A DNA stretch of 64,000 nt from JAZGGS01 sp963764825. Its GTDB lineage: Bacteria > Bacteroidota > Ignavibacteria > Ignavibacteriales > Ignavibacteriaceae. The first letter of the stretch is position 1; the number at the start of each line of letters is the position of its first letter. The translations under genes and the position numbers were made by a program. The stretch spans positions 1-64,000 of the forward strand of contig CAVXUA010000001.1 of NCBI GenBank assembly GCA_963764825.1, read 5' to 3'. Below the pieces are notes generated by a model, which was not told the origin of the DNA, ran no database searches, and worked only from the letters and a program-made list of their open reading frames with translations. This document shows, piece after piece, positions 29,435 through 39,907 of this stretch.

Positions 29435-31207
29435 TTATTTAAGAAATAACATTTTCTTTGTGCTTACAAATGAACCAGCATTTAGCTTATAAAAATAAAT
29501 CCCACTTGTTAAACCATCTGCATTAAATTCAATTTCATACGAACCTGCGGATTTCTCTTCATTCACAAGCGTTACAACTTCATTACCTAAAACATCAAAT
29601 ATGCTTAGTTGAATATATGATGAAGCTGGAATTGAATATTGTATAACTGTGCTTGGGTTAAACGGGTTGGGGTAATTTTGTTCTAAGTTGAATTCATCTA
29701 CAACTACATCGCTACCCTCAACACCAGGAAGAAGAATATCAGCAGAAAAATGAAAATATTGAGCTGTAACACCAACAGGCATGCCTGCGGTGTTTACTGT
29801 GCTGCCAGGAATTGAATCACCTTGCATTACTATGTGAATTGTGGCAGTACCAGATGGTGTAACCTCTGCGATACTTGGATATCGCCAATCTTTTAGAGGA
29901 GATTCAGGAGTAAACTTCTCAGGATCACTCCAAGTGTTACCTCCATCACCACTATACATAAAATATCCAGCCATATATGTGGTTGTATCCGGACTTGGAA
30001 ATAAGTGCTCAGTTGTAGAGTTAAATGCTACAAAAAGATAACCGTCATCCATTCTGCCAATTACAGGTCTGCAAAGGGGAACATGTACATCGTTCGTTCC
30101 AACATATGGGTAAAACGGTACGTTGCTGCTATCTGCAATTACTATCGGGTTTCCGCCATTCACATTTGGAGTCCAAAATTGAATTTCACTTGGTAAACCA
30201 GGGAAGAAATTTCCTGAAGAAAAGATTTGTTGACAAACTTCATAGGTAACGCAGGGTTCTTCATTGTAGTAGTTAATTTGTACACCTCTAATCCCTCCCA
30301 TTGTAGTATCCTGAGCATCATCACGATCGAAAATTTTAGTAGCTGCGGACCAGGTTAATCCATCATCGGTAGATTCCCTGTAAAATACATCGCCGTCATC
30401 AGGGGGGTCGCCAAGATAAGCTAACCCAACTTTACCATTGGGTGATAAAGAGAAATCATAACTTTCTGCATCATCACTTGGAATTGTTTGCCAGCCAGAA
30501 AATAAACCGGTGCTAAGATTTAATGTGTTAAGCCATAATTGATCGTCTGGAATGGGTGAGCCTGTTGAAGCCAAAACAACGATATCATTATTAGTAACTG
30601 TATGACGGGGCCAAACTGGTCCATCATTAATATTTGTTGGATCATAATTTGTAAAGTTGTATTCAAACGGGCTGTTATCAACTGAAACTGTTGTATGAGT
30701 GAATCCGCCAAAAAAGTTGTTATGATTTAGCAAAACTGCTGAGCCATCAGTTTTACCATAAATTGCAGGGAAACCAGATCTTCCGGTATTAGGAACTGCG
30801 CCTAATTCAAACCAGTTTATGCCTGCATCTGTACTGCCAAAATAAAGGCAGTTTCTATCACCCCAGCCAGCGGTTTCCTGCGAATTTACAAAGTGCGCAT
30901 GCAAAAAGTCTGGATTGCTGTAATCAACCCACAATTGCTGTGTGGAAGCATTCGATTGTAAATCATAACCTGTTGCTCTATCTGTAATGTTATGAACTTC
31001 AAAAATAAGATTACCTACTTCTACGGGATCAAACTTTACAGTTCTGCTTAGTTCAATAACTTCCGCATTGCTAAGGTCCGGTGTTTCTTCTCCTGTAACT
31101 TTAATATTCGGTTTGTGTTGATAAATATTATTCTCCTGTGCATTTAAATTAAATGCAGCAAGCAGAAGAATTATTAGAGAAAAGTAAATCGTTTTTTTCA
31201 TGTTCAA
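29435..31207 (-). CDS. Sialidase-like BNR-repeat secreted protein with T9SS sorting domain
   Basis: Intact, 590 residues. Signal peptide MNMKKTIYFSLIILLLAAFN. The body shows BNR/Asp-box-like turns (STDAGINWFELGAVP, STDDGLTWSAATKIF, SGDGGNTWSDPEKF), typical of a six-bladed sialidase-type propeller. The C-terminus is a type A sorting domain (NYPNPFNPSTVIQYSIP, FDVLGNEVVTLVNEEKSAG, VSTKKMLFLK). The catalytic residues of a true sialidase are not evident, so enzymatic activity is not claimed. Exported by Sec and T9SS. Confidence 0.75.
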   Translation of the reverse strand: MNMKKTIYFSLIILLLAAFNLNAQENNIYQHKPNIKVTGEETPDLSNAEVIELSRTVKFDPVEVGNLIFEVHNITDRATGYDLQSNASTQQLWVDYSNPDFLHAHFVNSQETAGWGDRNCLYFGSTDAGINWFELGAVPNTGRSGFPAIYGKTDGSAVLLNHNNFFGGFTHTTVSVDNSPFEYNFTNYDPTNINDGPVWPRHTVTNNDIVVLASTGSPIPDDQLWLNTLNLSTGLFSGWQTIPSDDAESYDFSLSPNGKVGLAYLGDPPDDGDVFYRESTDDGLTWSAATKIFDRDDAQDTTMGGIRGVQINYYNEEPCVTYEVCQQIFSSGNFFPGLPSEIQFWTPNVNGGNPIVIADSSNVPFYPYVGTNDVHVPLCRPVIGRMDDGYLFVAFNSTTEHLFPSPDTTTYMAGYFMYSGDGGNTWSDPEKFTPESPLKDWRYPSIAEVTPSGTATIHIVMQGDSIPGSTVNTAGMPVGVTAQYFHFSADILLPGVEGSDVVVDEFNLEQNYPNPFNPSTVIQYSIPASSYIQLSIFDVLGNEVVTLVNEEKSAGSYEIEFNADGLTSGIYFYKLNAGSFVSTKKMLFLK

Positions 31208-31476
31208 ACTCCTTATTTAATTATTAGGGTAAATATTTAGATTAAAGATATTTATTTATTTGCGTCTGTAAATATTTCTTAATTAATTAAAGAAATCAAC
31301 ATAAAACTACCAAATATTGATAGATATGTATTAACTAGTGGGAAATTGCAGTGGTTGTTTATACGATTAAGACGTTAATTTAAATATATTGTAAGATGAG
31401 TAAGAAAATATTCTAACAAAAATTATTTATTTTTGAAGTGCAGTTTATGTTTTAGAATATTTATAAAGGGTAGAAA

Positions 31477-32223
31477 ATGTATAATACGTTTTTCAAAAAT
31501 ATACTTACAGTAATTTTATTTACTATAATTTTGTCCACGATTACTTCAGCCCAGATTACACTACAGGTTGGTGGTGGAATGGGGATCGCTACACCAGGCG
31601 GCGATTATGGTGGAACAACAATCGATTTTTATAATGGTACAAAATACGGACTTGGAACAGGAGCCAACTTCCACGCTAAAGCTCGTGTAGGCGTTCTAAG
31701 TTTCAATGTTTTCGGTATGATTGATTATTCAACTTTAAGCGGTGATGGTGAATCTGAACCAGGTAAAGGTAAAGTTGAGGTTTCTCAATCTGTATTTTCA
31801 CTAAAAGTTGGACCTGAATTTCATATCGGGATACCTTTAGCCCCGGTTGGCGTTTACCTTGATGGGTCTATCGGGTTAAACTCAATTAGCGGCGAAGTAA
31901 TATTTAACGGTGTTTCCGAAGTTCCTTCAGGAACTTATAATGTTGAATCTGAAAGCAGGGTTGGATTTGGGCTTGGCGGCGGAGTACTTTTTGATATAAT
32001 TCCGATGTTAACAATCGATCTAGGAGTTCATTATAATTGGTTGAATCCTTTTGGAAAACAATATAGAAGCGAACTGCCTTCATCTCATCCAAGATTGGAT
32101 GTATATACAACTTTAAATGATGATAAAGATCCGTTGTTTGAAGTTACGGAGGATAATATTATCGAAAATTCCCGCTCGATGGAAACCATGCAGTTTACTC
32201 TTACACTACTTTTTGGTTTATAA
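31477..32223 (+). CDS. Outer-membrane beta-barrel protein
   Basis: 248 residues and intact. Signal peptide MYNTFFKNILTVILFTIILS ending SAQ. The mature part is a series of beta strands (ITLQVGGGMGIATPGGDYGG, VGPEFHIGIPLAPVGVYLDG, GFGLGGGVLFDIIPMLTIDL) and ends in an aromatic-terminated strand, MQFTLTLLFGL, the usual BAM signal. Similar to small OmpW/opacity-type barrels; function unknown. Confidence 0.65.
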   Translation: MYNTFFKNILTVILFTIILSTITSAQITLQVGGGMGIATPGGDYGGTTIDFYNGTKYGLGTGANFHAKARVGVLSFNVFGMIDYSTLSGDGESEPGKGKVEVSQSVFSLKVGPEFHIGIPLAPVGVYLDGSIGLNSISGEVIFNGVSEVPSGTYNVESESRVGFGLGGGVLFDIIPMLTIDLGVHYNWLNPFGKQYRSELPSSHPRLDVYTTLNDDKDPLFEVTEDNIIENSRSMETMQFTLTLLFGL

Positions 32224-32241
32224 TATTTGAATGATATAGAA

Positions 32242-32266
32242 ATGCCAGTTCATAATGAGCTGGCAT
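32242..32266. terminator. Hairpin between convergent genes
   Basis: Eleven-base-pair stem, ATGCCAGTTCA (32242-32252) with TGAGCTGGCAT (32256-32266), one wobble, loop of three. There is no strong T-run on either side; it lies between the convergent stops at 32223 and 32299. Confidence 0.55.
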
Positions 32267-32298
32267 ATCTAATAATTTCCGGAATCCAGTTAATTTTA

Positions 32299-32742
32299 TT
32301 AAGTATCTAGTAATCGCCTTTGGTAATTTATCTGCCCAAGATGATAACTAAGGTGAGTTGTTAAGTGAGTGAGAAAAAAAACTGTTGTCATTTCGTATCC
32401 AAAAACATTTATAGGAAATATTTCCTCAAGCTTTTCCTCTTTTAATTCGCTTAATGTTTGTTTTATTACTTGAAGAGTTTTATCTATTTCCTCTACCATT
32501 TCTTCAGCAGGAACATTCTTATTGCTGAACTCCAAATCTCGTTTTCTTACATAACCTGAGTTACCAAGCGTTGCGCCTATAAAATGCTGCAGGTTACCGC
32601 AAATGTGTAAACATAAATTTCCAGCAGAGTTTTTTATATTCCCTTTAACTTCCCACATTTTCTTTTCATCATTGTAGGAAGTTATCTCGGTTTTTAGTTT
32701 TTCGAGATCGCACTCCAAAAGTTTAACTAATATTTGATTCAT
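32299..32742 (-). CDS. DinB-family protein
   Basis: 147 residues, a four-helix bundle of the DinB/YfiT superfamily (DUF1572-like). The presumed metal-binding His residues are the HICGNLQHFIGA region of helix 2 and the HLTTHLSYHLGQINYQRR segment near the C-terminus. Members are often thiol-dependent transferases (bacillithiol-linked in species that make that thiol). The window also contains bshB1, so a bacillithiol-dependent role is possible but not shown. Intact. Confidence 0.75.
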   Translation of the reverse strand: MNQILVKLLECDLEKLKTEITSYNDEKKMWEVKGNIKNSAGNLCLHICGNLQHFIGATLGNSGYVRKRDLEFSNKNVPAEEMVEEIDKTLQVIKQTLSELKEEKLEEIFPINVFGYEMTTVFFLTHLTTHLSYHLGQINYQRRLLDT

Positions 32743-32762
32743 AATTTCAATCCTAACTGTAC

Positions 32763-32791
32763 AAAAAAAGACGGGTTAGCAACCCGTCTTT
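32763..32791 (-). terminator. Rho-independent terminator after the first pckA
   Basis: Eleven-base-pair stem, AAAGACGGGTT (32767-32777) with AACCCGTCTTT (32781-32791). On the minus strand a run of T follows (complement of the A-run at 32763-32769). Confidence 0.88.
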
Positions 32792-32804
32792 AAAAGATAA
32801 TAAA

Positions 32805-34460
32805 TTACTTCTTCAACCTCTTCGGTCCGGCTTTTATAACTTCTTCAGAAGAATCTTTAGCAAAGAGTTTAAAGTTTTCTATAAAGCGTGCAGCTAAACC
32901 ATCGTAGCGCTGCCAGTATTCTTTTTTATTTCCCCAGGAATTTGAAGGTTCTAAAACATCTTCAGGCACATCGGGGCAGGAGAGAGGTACTTCAAAACCA
33001 AAGAGTTTATCTTTCCTGAATTTTACTTTGTTAAGCTTGCCATCTAAAGCAGCATTTAAAAGATTTCGCGTATGGCGTATGCTTATTCGTTTACCAACTC
33101 CAAAATTTCCGCCAACCCATCCTGTATTTACCAGCCATACATTTGCTTTATGCTTTAACATTCTTTGCTTTAAGCATCTTTGCATATTCAACCGGATGTC
33201 GAACCATAAATGGCGCACCAAAACAAGCTGAAAAAGTTATTTGCGGTTCAATTCCTAAACCAATTTCTGTTCCGGCAATTTTAGAAGTGTAACCACTTAT
33301 AAAATGATACTGTGCCTGTTCAGGATTAAGTTTTGCAATCGGCGGCATAACTCCTGAAGCATCGCAGGTAAGAAAAATGATATTCTTCGGATGATTATTT
33401 GAATATCCATCCGGCACTGCATTTGGAATTTGATCAATGGGATATGAAGCACGTGTGTTTTCGGTAATCATATCATCATCAAGATCGATATGCCTGCTAA
33501 CCGGATCAAATATAACATTTTCGAGAATAGTTCCGAATCTTCTTGTAGTAGCATAAATTTCAGGTTCGTTTTCAGCAGAAAGGCGAATAACTTTTGCATA
33601 ACAGCCGCCTTCAAAATTAAACACTCCGTTCGAGCTCCAGCCATGCTCATCATCACCAATTAGCAATCTTTTAGGATCAGCTGAAAGAGTTGTTTTACCT
33701 GTTCCGCTTAATCCAAAGAAGAGAGCAGCATCACCTTTTTTACCAACGTTTGCTGAGCAATGCATCGGAAGCACATCTTCAAAAGTTAAAAGGAAATTAA
33801 GAACGGTAAAAATCGATTTTTTAATTTCACCGCCATAAAGCGAATTTGCAATTATTGCAGTTCTATCAGCAAAGTTTAAAATAATTCCAGTTGAAGATCT
33901 TGTTCCATCAATTGATAGGATTTAATTTTAATCCCGGGAGGCAAATAACTGTAAAATCGGGAATAAAATTTTTAAGCTCTTCACGGTTCTCGGTTGTAAT
34001 AAACATATTTCTTGCAAATAAACTGTGCCATGCTTTTTCTGTTATAATTCTAACTGTCAATTTATATTCCGGATCTGCGCCTGCGTAACAATCCTGTACA
34101 AATAATTCTTCATCCTGGCAAAACGCCTGCACTCTTCCCATCAACTGGTTATACTTTTCAGTAGTAAATGGGCGATTATAATTTCCCCACCAAATTTTAT
34201 CTTTAGTTGATGCTTCCTCCACAACAAACTTATCAGATGCTGCACGCGCTGTGTGAGGTTTGGTATCTACTAAAATTGGTCCTTGTTTGGAAATTTTACC
34301 TTCATTTCTAAAAACAATCTCTTCATAAAGAGCTTCATCAGGAAGATTCCAGTAAACTCGATCTAAATGTGTTAATCCCTGATTTTTTAATCTAAAATCG
34401 GAAGCGAGAACTATCGCTTCTTTTAATTGCTGGTGTATTGAATTCTAAATATTTACTCAT
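32805..34460 (-). CDS. pckA: Phosphoenolpyruvate carboxykinase (ATP), copy 1, frame-broken
   Basis: Decarboxylates and phosphorylates oxaloacetate to PEP, the first step of gluconeogenesis. Recognised by LPMHCSANVGKKGDAALF, the P-loop FFGLSGTGKTTLSAD, LIGDDEHGW and FNFEGGCYAKVIRLS. Three single-base breaks (near 34430, 33915, 33160) interrupt it; joined it is about 550 residues, full length with no key residue lost. The ATG overlaps the TGA of aspC by four bases (ATGA), so the two genes are probably translationally coupled: aspartate to oxaloacetate to PEP. An intact paralogue lies at 58949-60550. Confidence 0.88.
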
Positions 34461-35676
34461 GCCCAATCCCTCACTAATTTTCTGTCGCCAATGTAAAGTT
34501 CATTTGGTGAATTAAGATCGAGCGCCCATTTCATTCTTTCAATACCTTCCGTTATATCTTTAATTGATCCGCAGTAGCTAAGGCGAAGGTAACCTTCCAT
34601 TCCAAATTCAGCACCGGGAACTGTAAGTACTTGCACTTTATCAATTAAAAAAGTTGAAAGTTTATTTGAATCTTTTTCATAAACACTAAAATCTGCAAAG
34701 CAATAAAATGTGCCATCGGGTTTTGTAACTTTTACTCCTTCAAATGAATTAAGAAAATCAATCATAACATTTCTATTATTTTCTAAAGTTATTCGTAAGA
34801 CTTTCAACAGCAAGATTGAATACCATTAATTGCTCCAACCGCAGCTTTTTGTAGAAGTACAGAAGGACCGGAAGTTTGATGTCCCTGAATGTTTGCCATT
34901 GCTTCAATAAGTTTTTTATTTGCAACAGCCCAGCCAATTCTAAATCCGGTCATTGCATAATGTTTAGATACTCCATTAATAATTACCAATTTAGAATTGT
35001 TATCTAATTCTTTTGCATAATCATAACGATTAATGATTTTCTTCCATCAAATATTAAACGATGATAAATATCATCCATAATTAAATAAAGATCTTTCTTT
35101 TCACAAAACTCAACGATATCAGAAATAAATTCTTCAGAATACATTGCGCCGGAAGGATTATTTGGGACTATTAATTATAATTGCTTTTGTGTATGAGCCA
35201 ACTCTATCTTCAATATCTTGTATTCTTGGATAAAAAGTTCCATCTTCAGGCAGTGCAGGAACAGGAATTGCACCACAAAGTTTTGCCATATCAGGATAAC
35301 TAACCCAGTAGGGAACAGGAAAAATAACTTCCTCCTGCGGATTAAGAATTGCTTGCAGTGCAACCATAATTGCCTGCTTTGCTCCACCGGAAGCGATTAC
35401 ATTTTCCGGTGCAACTTTCGGTTATAATATTCTTCTGTATAACGAATTATAGCTTGTTTTAATGCAGGAATACCGTCAGCAGGTGCGTATCTTATTTCTC
35501 CAGTATTTAGATGTGCTGATGTTGCCAGCAGAGCATCCATAGGCACTTTACTTTTTGGTTCCCCGCCGCCAAGATGAATTACCGGATCACCTTTCTCTTT
35601 TAGAATTGCAAGCTTTCTCGTTGAGTGCAAGGGTAGGTGAGGCTTTTATTGATTTTGCAATAAGACTTAAGCTCAT
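34457..35676 (-). CDS. aspC: Aspartate aminotransferase (class I/II), frame-broken
   Basis: PLP enzyme interconverting aspartate and oxaloacetate. Start at 35676 gives MSLSLIAKSIKASPTLALNE, followed by VIHLGGGEPKSKVP, EIRYAPADGIPALKQAI, the cofactor-binding NSPNNPSGAMYSEEF and the PLP-lysine segment NGVSKHYAMTGFRIGW. It ends GYLRLSYCGSIKDITEGIER. Five single-base breaks (near 35618, 35415, 35160, 35042, 34810) split it, all inside conserved parts. About 405 residues when joined. It forms an overlapping pair with the first pckA downstream. Confidence 0.85.
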
Positions 35677-35763
35677 ATTGTTTTCCTGTAGCTTGGTAGA
35701 ATAAATAAAAAATATTTAGTTATTAAACTTATTTGTCCTTAACACGATAAGCAAATTTGTAAC

Positions 35764-35806
35764 ACGAAAGATGTAAAACGAAAGAGGAAGATGTAAGACG
35801 AAAAAA
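35764..35806. repeat. Short imperfect direct repeat
   Basis: AAAGATGTAAAACGAAAG (35767-35784) is repeated as GAAGATGTAAGACGAAAA (35787-35804). The ACGAAAGAGG word inside it also occurs twice, in reverse orientation, in a sorting-domain gene at 55570-55597. Confidence 0.55.
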
Positions 35807-35827
35807 AAGAACACCCAGATTCCAGTA

Positions 35828-36157
35828 TCAAGAATCCAACTTATAATCTTCCCTTACAGGGTAGAAAGTATCAATCACTTTGCACTTTGTTTTTGCTCTT
35901 CCTGAGTGAACTGCATTCGAAGGAATTGTATAAACACAACCGGCTTTCATCAAATTGGGTTTTCCCTCTACCATCAATTCCAATTCTCCTTCAATAACCG
36001 AACAGATCTGTTCATGGTGATGCGAATGTTCCGGTAAAAATGCTCCAGCTTCAATATTCCAATAGGCAATTGTCATATTTTCAGAGTGAACAAATCTTAC
36101 ATTAAAACCATCAATTATTTCCTTCTCCGGTAGATCATTTAAATTTATTAAAGACAT
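35828..36157 (-). CDS. Cupin-domain protein
   Basis: 109 residues, a single small beta-barrel cupin. Metal ligands are visible in motif 1 (LPEHSHHHEQICSVIEGELE) and motif 2 (VYTIPSNAVHSG). The start has a clear AGGAGG site. Such stand-alone cupins bind sugars or small metabolites, or act as isomerases or sensors; the substrate cannot be told from sequence. Intact; probably monocistronic. Confidence 0.75.
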   Translation of the reverse strand: MSLINLNDLPEKEIIDGFNVRFVHSENMTIAYWNIEAGAFLPEHSHHHEQICSVIEGELELMVEGKPNLMKAGCVYTIPSNAVHSGRAKTKCKVIDTFYPVREDYKLDS

Positions 36158-36377
36158 CCTATATCCTCCTTGCTAAATTAATATACGCTTACAATAAGAT
36201 TTTATCCAATTAATAACCGCAACAAATTTACTCTTTAAAAGTAGAAATTACCTTGCTGAAGTTATGAAAAAGTTGTATTTTAGTTAAAAAATGCAATAAT
36301 GAGCGGTATAATAGTTGTAACAAAATGATAAATAATTTGAAAATTCAATCTAATTCAATAAAATAATAGGTATTAAC

Positions 36378-37830
36378 ATGCATAGTAATACTGTTAAAAA
36401 CGATACCCTGGTAAACTTTTTATCAAGTTTAATATTTGTAATCTTGTTTCTTGGGATATCGATATTACTCTACAGCTGTAAAAGTGAGGCTGACGTAATC
36501 AGTACTGGAGGGGATCCAACTCTGGAAAAATCAATAATTTCAGGTCAGGTGGTTGATCGAGATACAGGTTTTCCAATAGATAGTGCATTAGTTAGGATTT
36601 TTGGTAACACAATTAATACTGTTCTATATACTTCAGGTTTTGGGCAGTATTCTGTTGAAGCAGAATTTGAAAATGACGAAAATCTTCTTATTACCGTATA
36701 TAAAAATGGTTATAAAATAGATACTTCGAGTGCAGTAGTAGTTTCAGGTAAGGATTTAGCGGTACCTCTTGTTGAATTGAGTGAATTGAGTGGAGGTGGA
36801 GGCCAAACTCCTTCCGGAGATCCGGTGAGTATCTTTCTATCTTCAATTTCTTCTACGACAATTGGAGTTAAGGAGAGTGGTTCTGAAGAGACTACAAGAA
36901 TTGAATTTGTTGCACAAGATTCTGTAGGAGTTCCAATAGATTCGAACCACGTAGTTGCAGTACACTTTTCACTTGGTGCAGGTCCTGGCGGAGGTGAATT
37001 TCTTAGTCCTACAGAAGTAATGACGAACAGCAGTGGTGCAGCAGTAGTTAATCTTACAAGTGGTACTAAGGCAGGAGCAGTGCAGGTTATAGCAAAAATA
37101 TTACCTTGCAAACAGTACAATCACATCAATTCCAGTTGCAATAACTATTCATGGTGGTTTACCTGATCTGACTCACTTTAGTATTGCTCCGGAGCTGTTA
37201 ATTTTGCTGGTTATAATATTTTTGGACTAGAAAACCCAATTACTGCTTTTGTAGGTGATAAATATGCAAACCCGGTAAGACCGGAAACAGCAGTTTATTT
37301 TACCTCTACCGGGGGCATTATAGAAGGATCGGCATTAACTAACCCGTTAGGGATTGGATCAGTAAATTTAATTTCAGCTGAGCCGCGCCCCAATCACCCG
37401 GTATTTGGTGAAGGTTTTGCTACTATTACTGCAAGTACAGTAGATGAAAATTCACAGACAATTTCTAAAGAAACTATTGTGTTGTTCTCTGGAATTCCGC
37501 AGATCAGTATTAATCCAACAAGTATTAATGTCCCGAATGGTGGCTCACAATCTTTTAGTTACTTTGTTGGCGATCAAAACGGTAATCCCCTGGCTGGTGG
37601 AACAACCGTTACTGTTGATGTTGAAGGTGAATTTGTTGAAGCACAGGGAGACTTGAGTGTGATTATTCCTGATACACAGAGTCCCAGCTGGACGCAATTC
37701 AACTTTTTAGTTTTTGATACTGATGATTCTTCATGTTACTAGTCCAGTAACTATTAGTGTTGAAACACTTGGACCAAACGGCAGTGGACTTCAACAATTT
37801 CAGGTATTGGCAATTAAAATTATTGGGTGA
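36378..37830 (+). CDS. Lipoprotein with carboxypeptidase-regulatory-like and Big-1 Ig-like domains
   Basis: Signal sequence with lipobox (LGISILLYSCKSEADVIS). Residues about 50-130 form a CarboxypepD_reg-like beta domain (ISGQVVDRDTGFPIDSALVR, GFGQYSVEAEFEND). A Big-1/invasin-type Ig-like domain follows: VEFVAQDSVGVPIDSNHVV-like, NSSGAAVVNLTSGTKAGAVQ. A second Big-1 unit (NPVRPETAVYFTSTGG, GIGSVNLISAEPRP) and a third strand-rich unit end LQQFQVLAIKIIG. Breaks near 37105, 37185 and 37735. About 484 residues. Probably a surface adhesin-like or structural lipoprotein; partner unknown. Confidence 0.65.
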
Positions 37831-37840
37831 GGTATAATAG

Positions 37841-37870
37841 AAGGGTGTAAGTGATTTACACCCTTTTTTA
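37841..37870 (+). terminator. Rho-independent terminator after the Big-1 lipoprotein
   Basis: Ten-base-pair stem, AAGGGTGTAA (37841-37850) with TTACACCCTT (37856-37865), loop of five, then a T-run. Confidence 0.88.
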
Positions 37871-37883
37871 TACGTTAGTAAAA

Positions 37884-39126
37884 TCATTCTTCTTCAACAA
37901 TTTGAAGATGTTTTGCAATCTCTTCAACATCTTTCCAAACGCGTAAGAAATTTCCGGAACAAATTTTTTCAATATCTGTCTTCTGAATAATCTCTTTTAA
38001 GAAGCTGGTAAATTAAATTTGGGATACATGGAAACATCAGTTAAACCGTTTGGTAAAAACCGCACGCCATCAAAATCAGAACCAAATCCTACGTAATCAA
38101 TTCCAACCAATTCAACCACGTGATCAATATGATCGGCTACTTGCGAAACCTTTACTTCCGTGACTTGGATATTGCTAAAGTAATCTTCAATAATTTTATC
38201 CGATCCTTTATCACCAAATGAAAGATTAGAAGTAGAAAGTAATGATTCTAAGTTATTCCAATGTTTGCTGTTCGCTTCTCTAACGTCTCCATCAATAAAT
38301 GAAGATCCGAAGTTTATCATTAATACGCCGTTATGTTCTGCAAGAGATTTTATCAGGTCATCAGACATATTACGTTCCCAGCCAGGAGTAAAATGTCTGC
38401 AGGATGAATGAGATGCAATAACAGGCGCAACGGAATTCTCAATAACGTCATAGAATGAACTATCAGTGATGTGAGAAACATCTACCATAATTCCCAGCCG
38501 GTTCATCTCCTTTACAACTTCATTTCCCAAAGGGACTTAAACCATTCCATTTTGGTTCATCATCATAAGAAGAATCGCAGATATGATTATTTTTTGAATG
38601 AGTAAGAGTTATATACCTTATACCTTTATCGTAAAAATATTGCAGGTTATTTAAATCACCTTCAATACCGGTACCGTTTTCCATTCCCATCGGGAAGGAG
38701 ATTATACCTTTTTTGAATTTAGCTGTTACATCAGCAACAGAATAACGCAAGTTGAAACTTATCAGGGTTATCATTAGCAATTTTATTAACCATTTCTATT
38801 AAATGATCAGCCAATTTTTTGCCGCCACCTGTTTCTTCATACTTTGCAGGAATATAGATAGACATAAAAGCTGCATCCAATCCGCCCTGTTTTGCCCGCG
38901 GGTAATCGAAATGTCCCTCTTCTGTTTTTTGGGAAACATCTTCCCACTTCTCCTCCAACCGGTAAGGAAGATCAATGTGTGTATCAATTATTAAAAAATT
39001 ATGTGCAAGTTCTTTGGCTCTTGTCATTAATTCTTCATCCGATTTTTGTTCCTCAATTGCTGTTTTAGTACAACCATAAAATATTAAACCAAATAATAGC
39101 GGAAAGAAATATTTGTAATTTTTCAT
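37884..39126 (-). CDS. Membrane dipeptidase (peptidase M19), lipoprotein, frame-broken
   Basis: Zinc dipeptidase of the renal-dipeptidase family, anchored by a lipobox (LLFGLIFYGCTK). Zinc-site motifs are visible: the HxD pair in LIIDTHIDLPYR, the His pair around VIASHSSCRHFTPGW and the Asp in GIDYVGFGSDFDG; MVDVSHITDSSFYDVI is also characteristic. Breaks near 38757, 38525 and 38005. The true C-terminus, FLRVWKDVEEIAKHLQIVEEE-like, is recovered after the last break, with the stop at 37884-37886. About 413 residues. It may hydrolyse dipeptides, including D-amino-acid ones, at the cell surface. Confidence 0.83.
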
Positions 39127-39181
39127 TTGAAGCTTAAATGGTGAATGTTTAAAAATTGATTTTATAAAAAAGTAAGGATGC

Positions 39182-39658
39182 TTATTTGAATTTCGCTTTT
39201 AGTGCTTGCGCAACAACTTGGGGTACAAACTCACTTACATCGCTGTGCATGCTTGCAAGGTTCCTTATTATAGTTGAATTGAGGTAAGTATATTTTTCAT
39301 GCGGCATTAAAAATACAGTTGCTATATCATTTGAAAGTTTACGGTTCATCAATGCCATCTGGAACTCAAATTCAAAATCACTTACAGCCCTCAATCCTCT
39401 AATAATACCTGTTGCACCCACTTGTTTTGCGTGATCAACTACCAATCCATCAAACGAATCAACAGAAACGTTATCAAATTCTTTTAAGCTGTCTTTTAAA
39501 AATTCAACCCGTTCATCAGTAGAAAACAACGGCTCTTTACCGGGATTGACTGCAACAGTTACTACCACCGCGTCAAAAAGACCGATAGCTCTTTTCACCA
39601 GATCGATATGTCCAAATGTTACAGGATCGAATGTACCAGGGTATATTACTTTTCGCAT
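39182..39658 (-). CDS. coaD: Phosphopantetheine adenylyltransferase
   Basis: Fourth step of coenzyme A synthesis: 4'-phosphopantetheine plus ATP to dephospho-CoA. 158 residues, normal length and intact. The nucleotidyltransferase motif is at 9-17 (TFDPVTFGH, the T/HxGH box) and the second signature is YLNSTIIRNLA near residue 130. Also diagnostic is IIRGLRAVSDFEFEFQMALM. Confidence 0.94.
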   Translation of the reverse strand: MRKVIYPGTFDPVTFGHIDLVKRAIGLFDAVVVTVAVNPGKEPLFSTDERVEFLKDSLKEFDNVSVDSFDGLVVDHAKQVGATGIIRGLRAVSDFEFEFQMALMNRKLSNDIATVFLMPHEKYTYLNSTIIRNLASMHSDVSEFVPQVVAQALKAKFK

Positions 39659-39907
39659 TTTAGTTTTTGTTAATAATTATAGAAATCGTTTCTTTTAATA
39701 TTACATAATGAGATTGAAATAACAAAGAAAATGGATGGCTGAAAGTTAAGCAGAAGTTTTATACTGATTTTAGTTATTTGTTGGTATTAAAATTATTGAG
39801 GATTAAGTTTAAATTGAAAATATATGTTATTAAAATTGTGAAAGAACTGAATCTTGATAATTCTTGACAGTTAAAAGCTTTGCATCCAAAATAAGAATGG
39901 AAAGATA

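Noticed and set aside
29435..31207. True sialidase
   Set aside because: Asp-box turns are present, but the Arg triad, Tyr and Glu of active sialidases cannot be placed; only the fold is claimed.
32805..34460. pckA copy 1 as a decayed pseudogene
   Set aside because: All catalytic motifs are intact and only three single-base breaks are needed, the same rate as in essential genes nearby.
36337..36348. TTGAAAATTCAA palindrome upstream of the Big-1 lipoprotein
   Set aside because: Shorter, lacks the ATA centre and RTCAA arms of the pckA/acs sites, and such AT-rich palindromes arise easily by chance.
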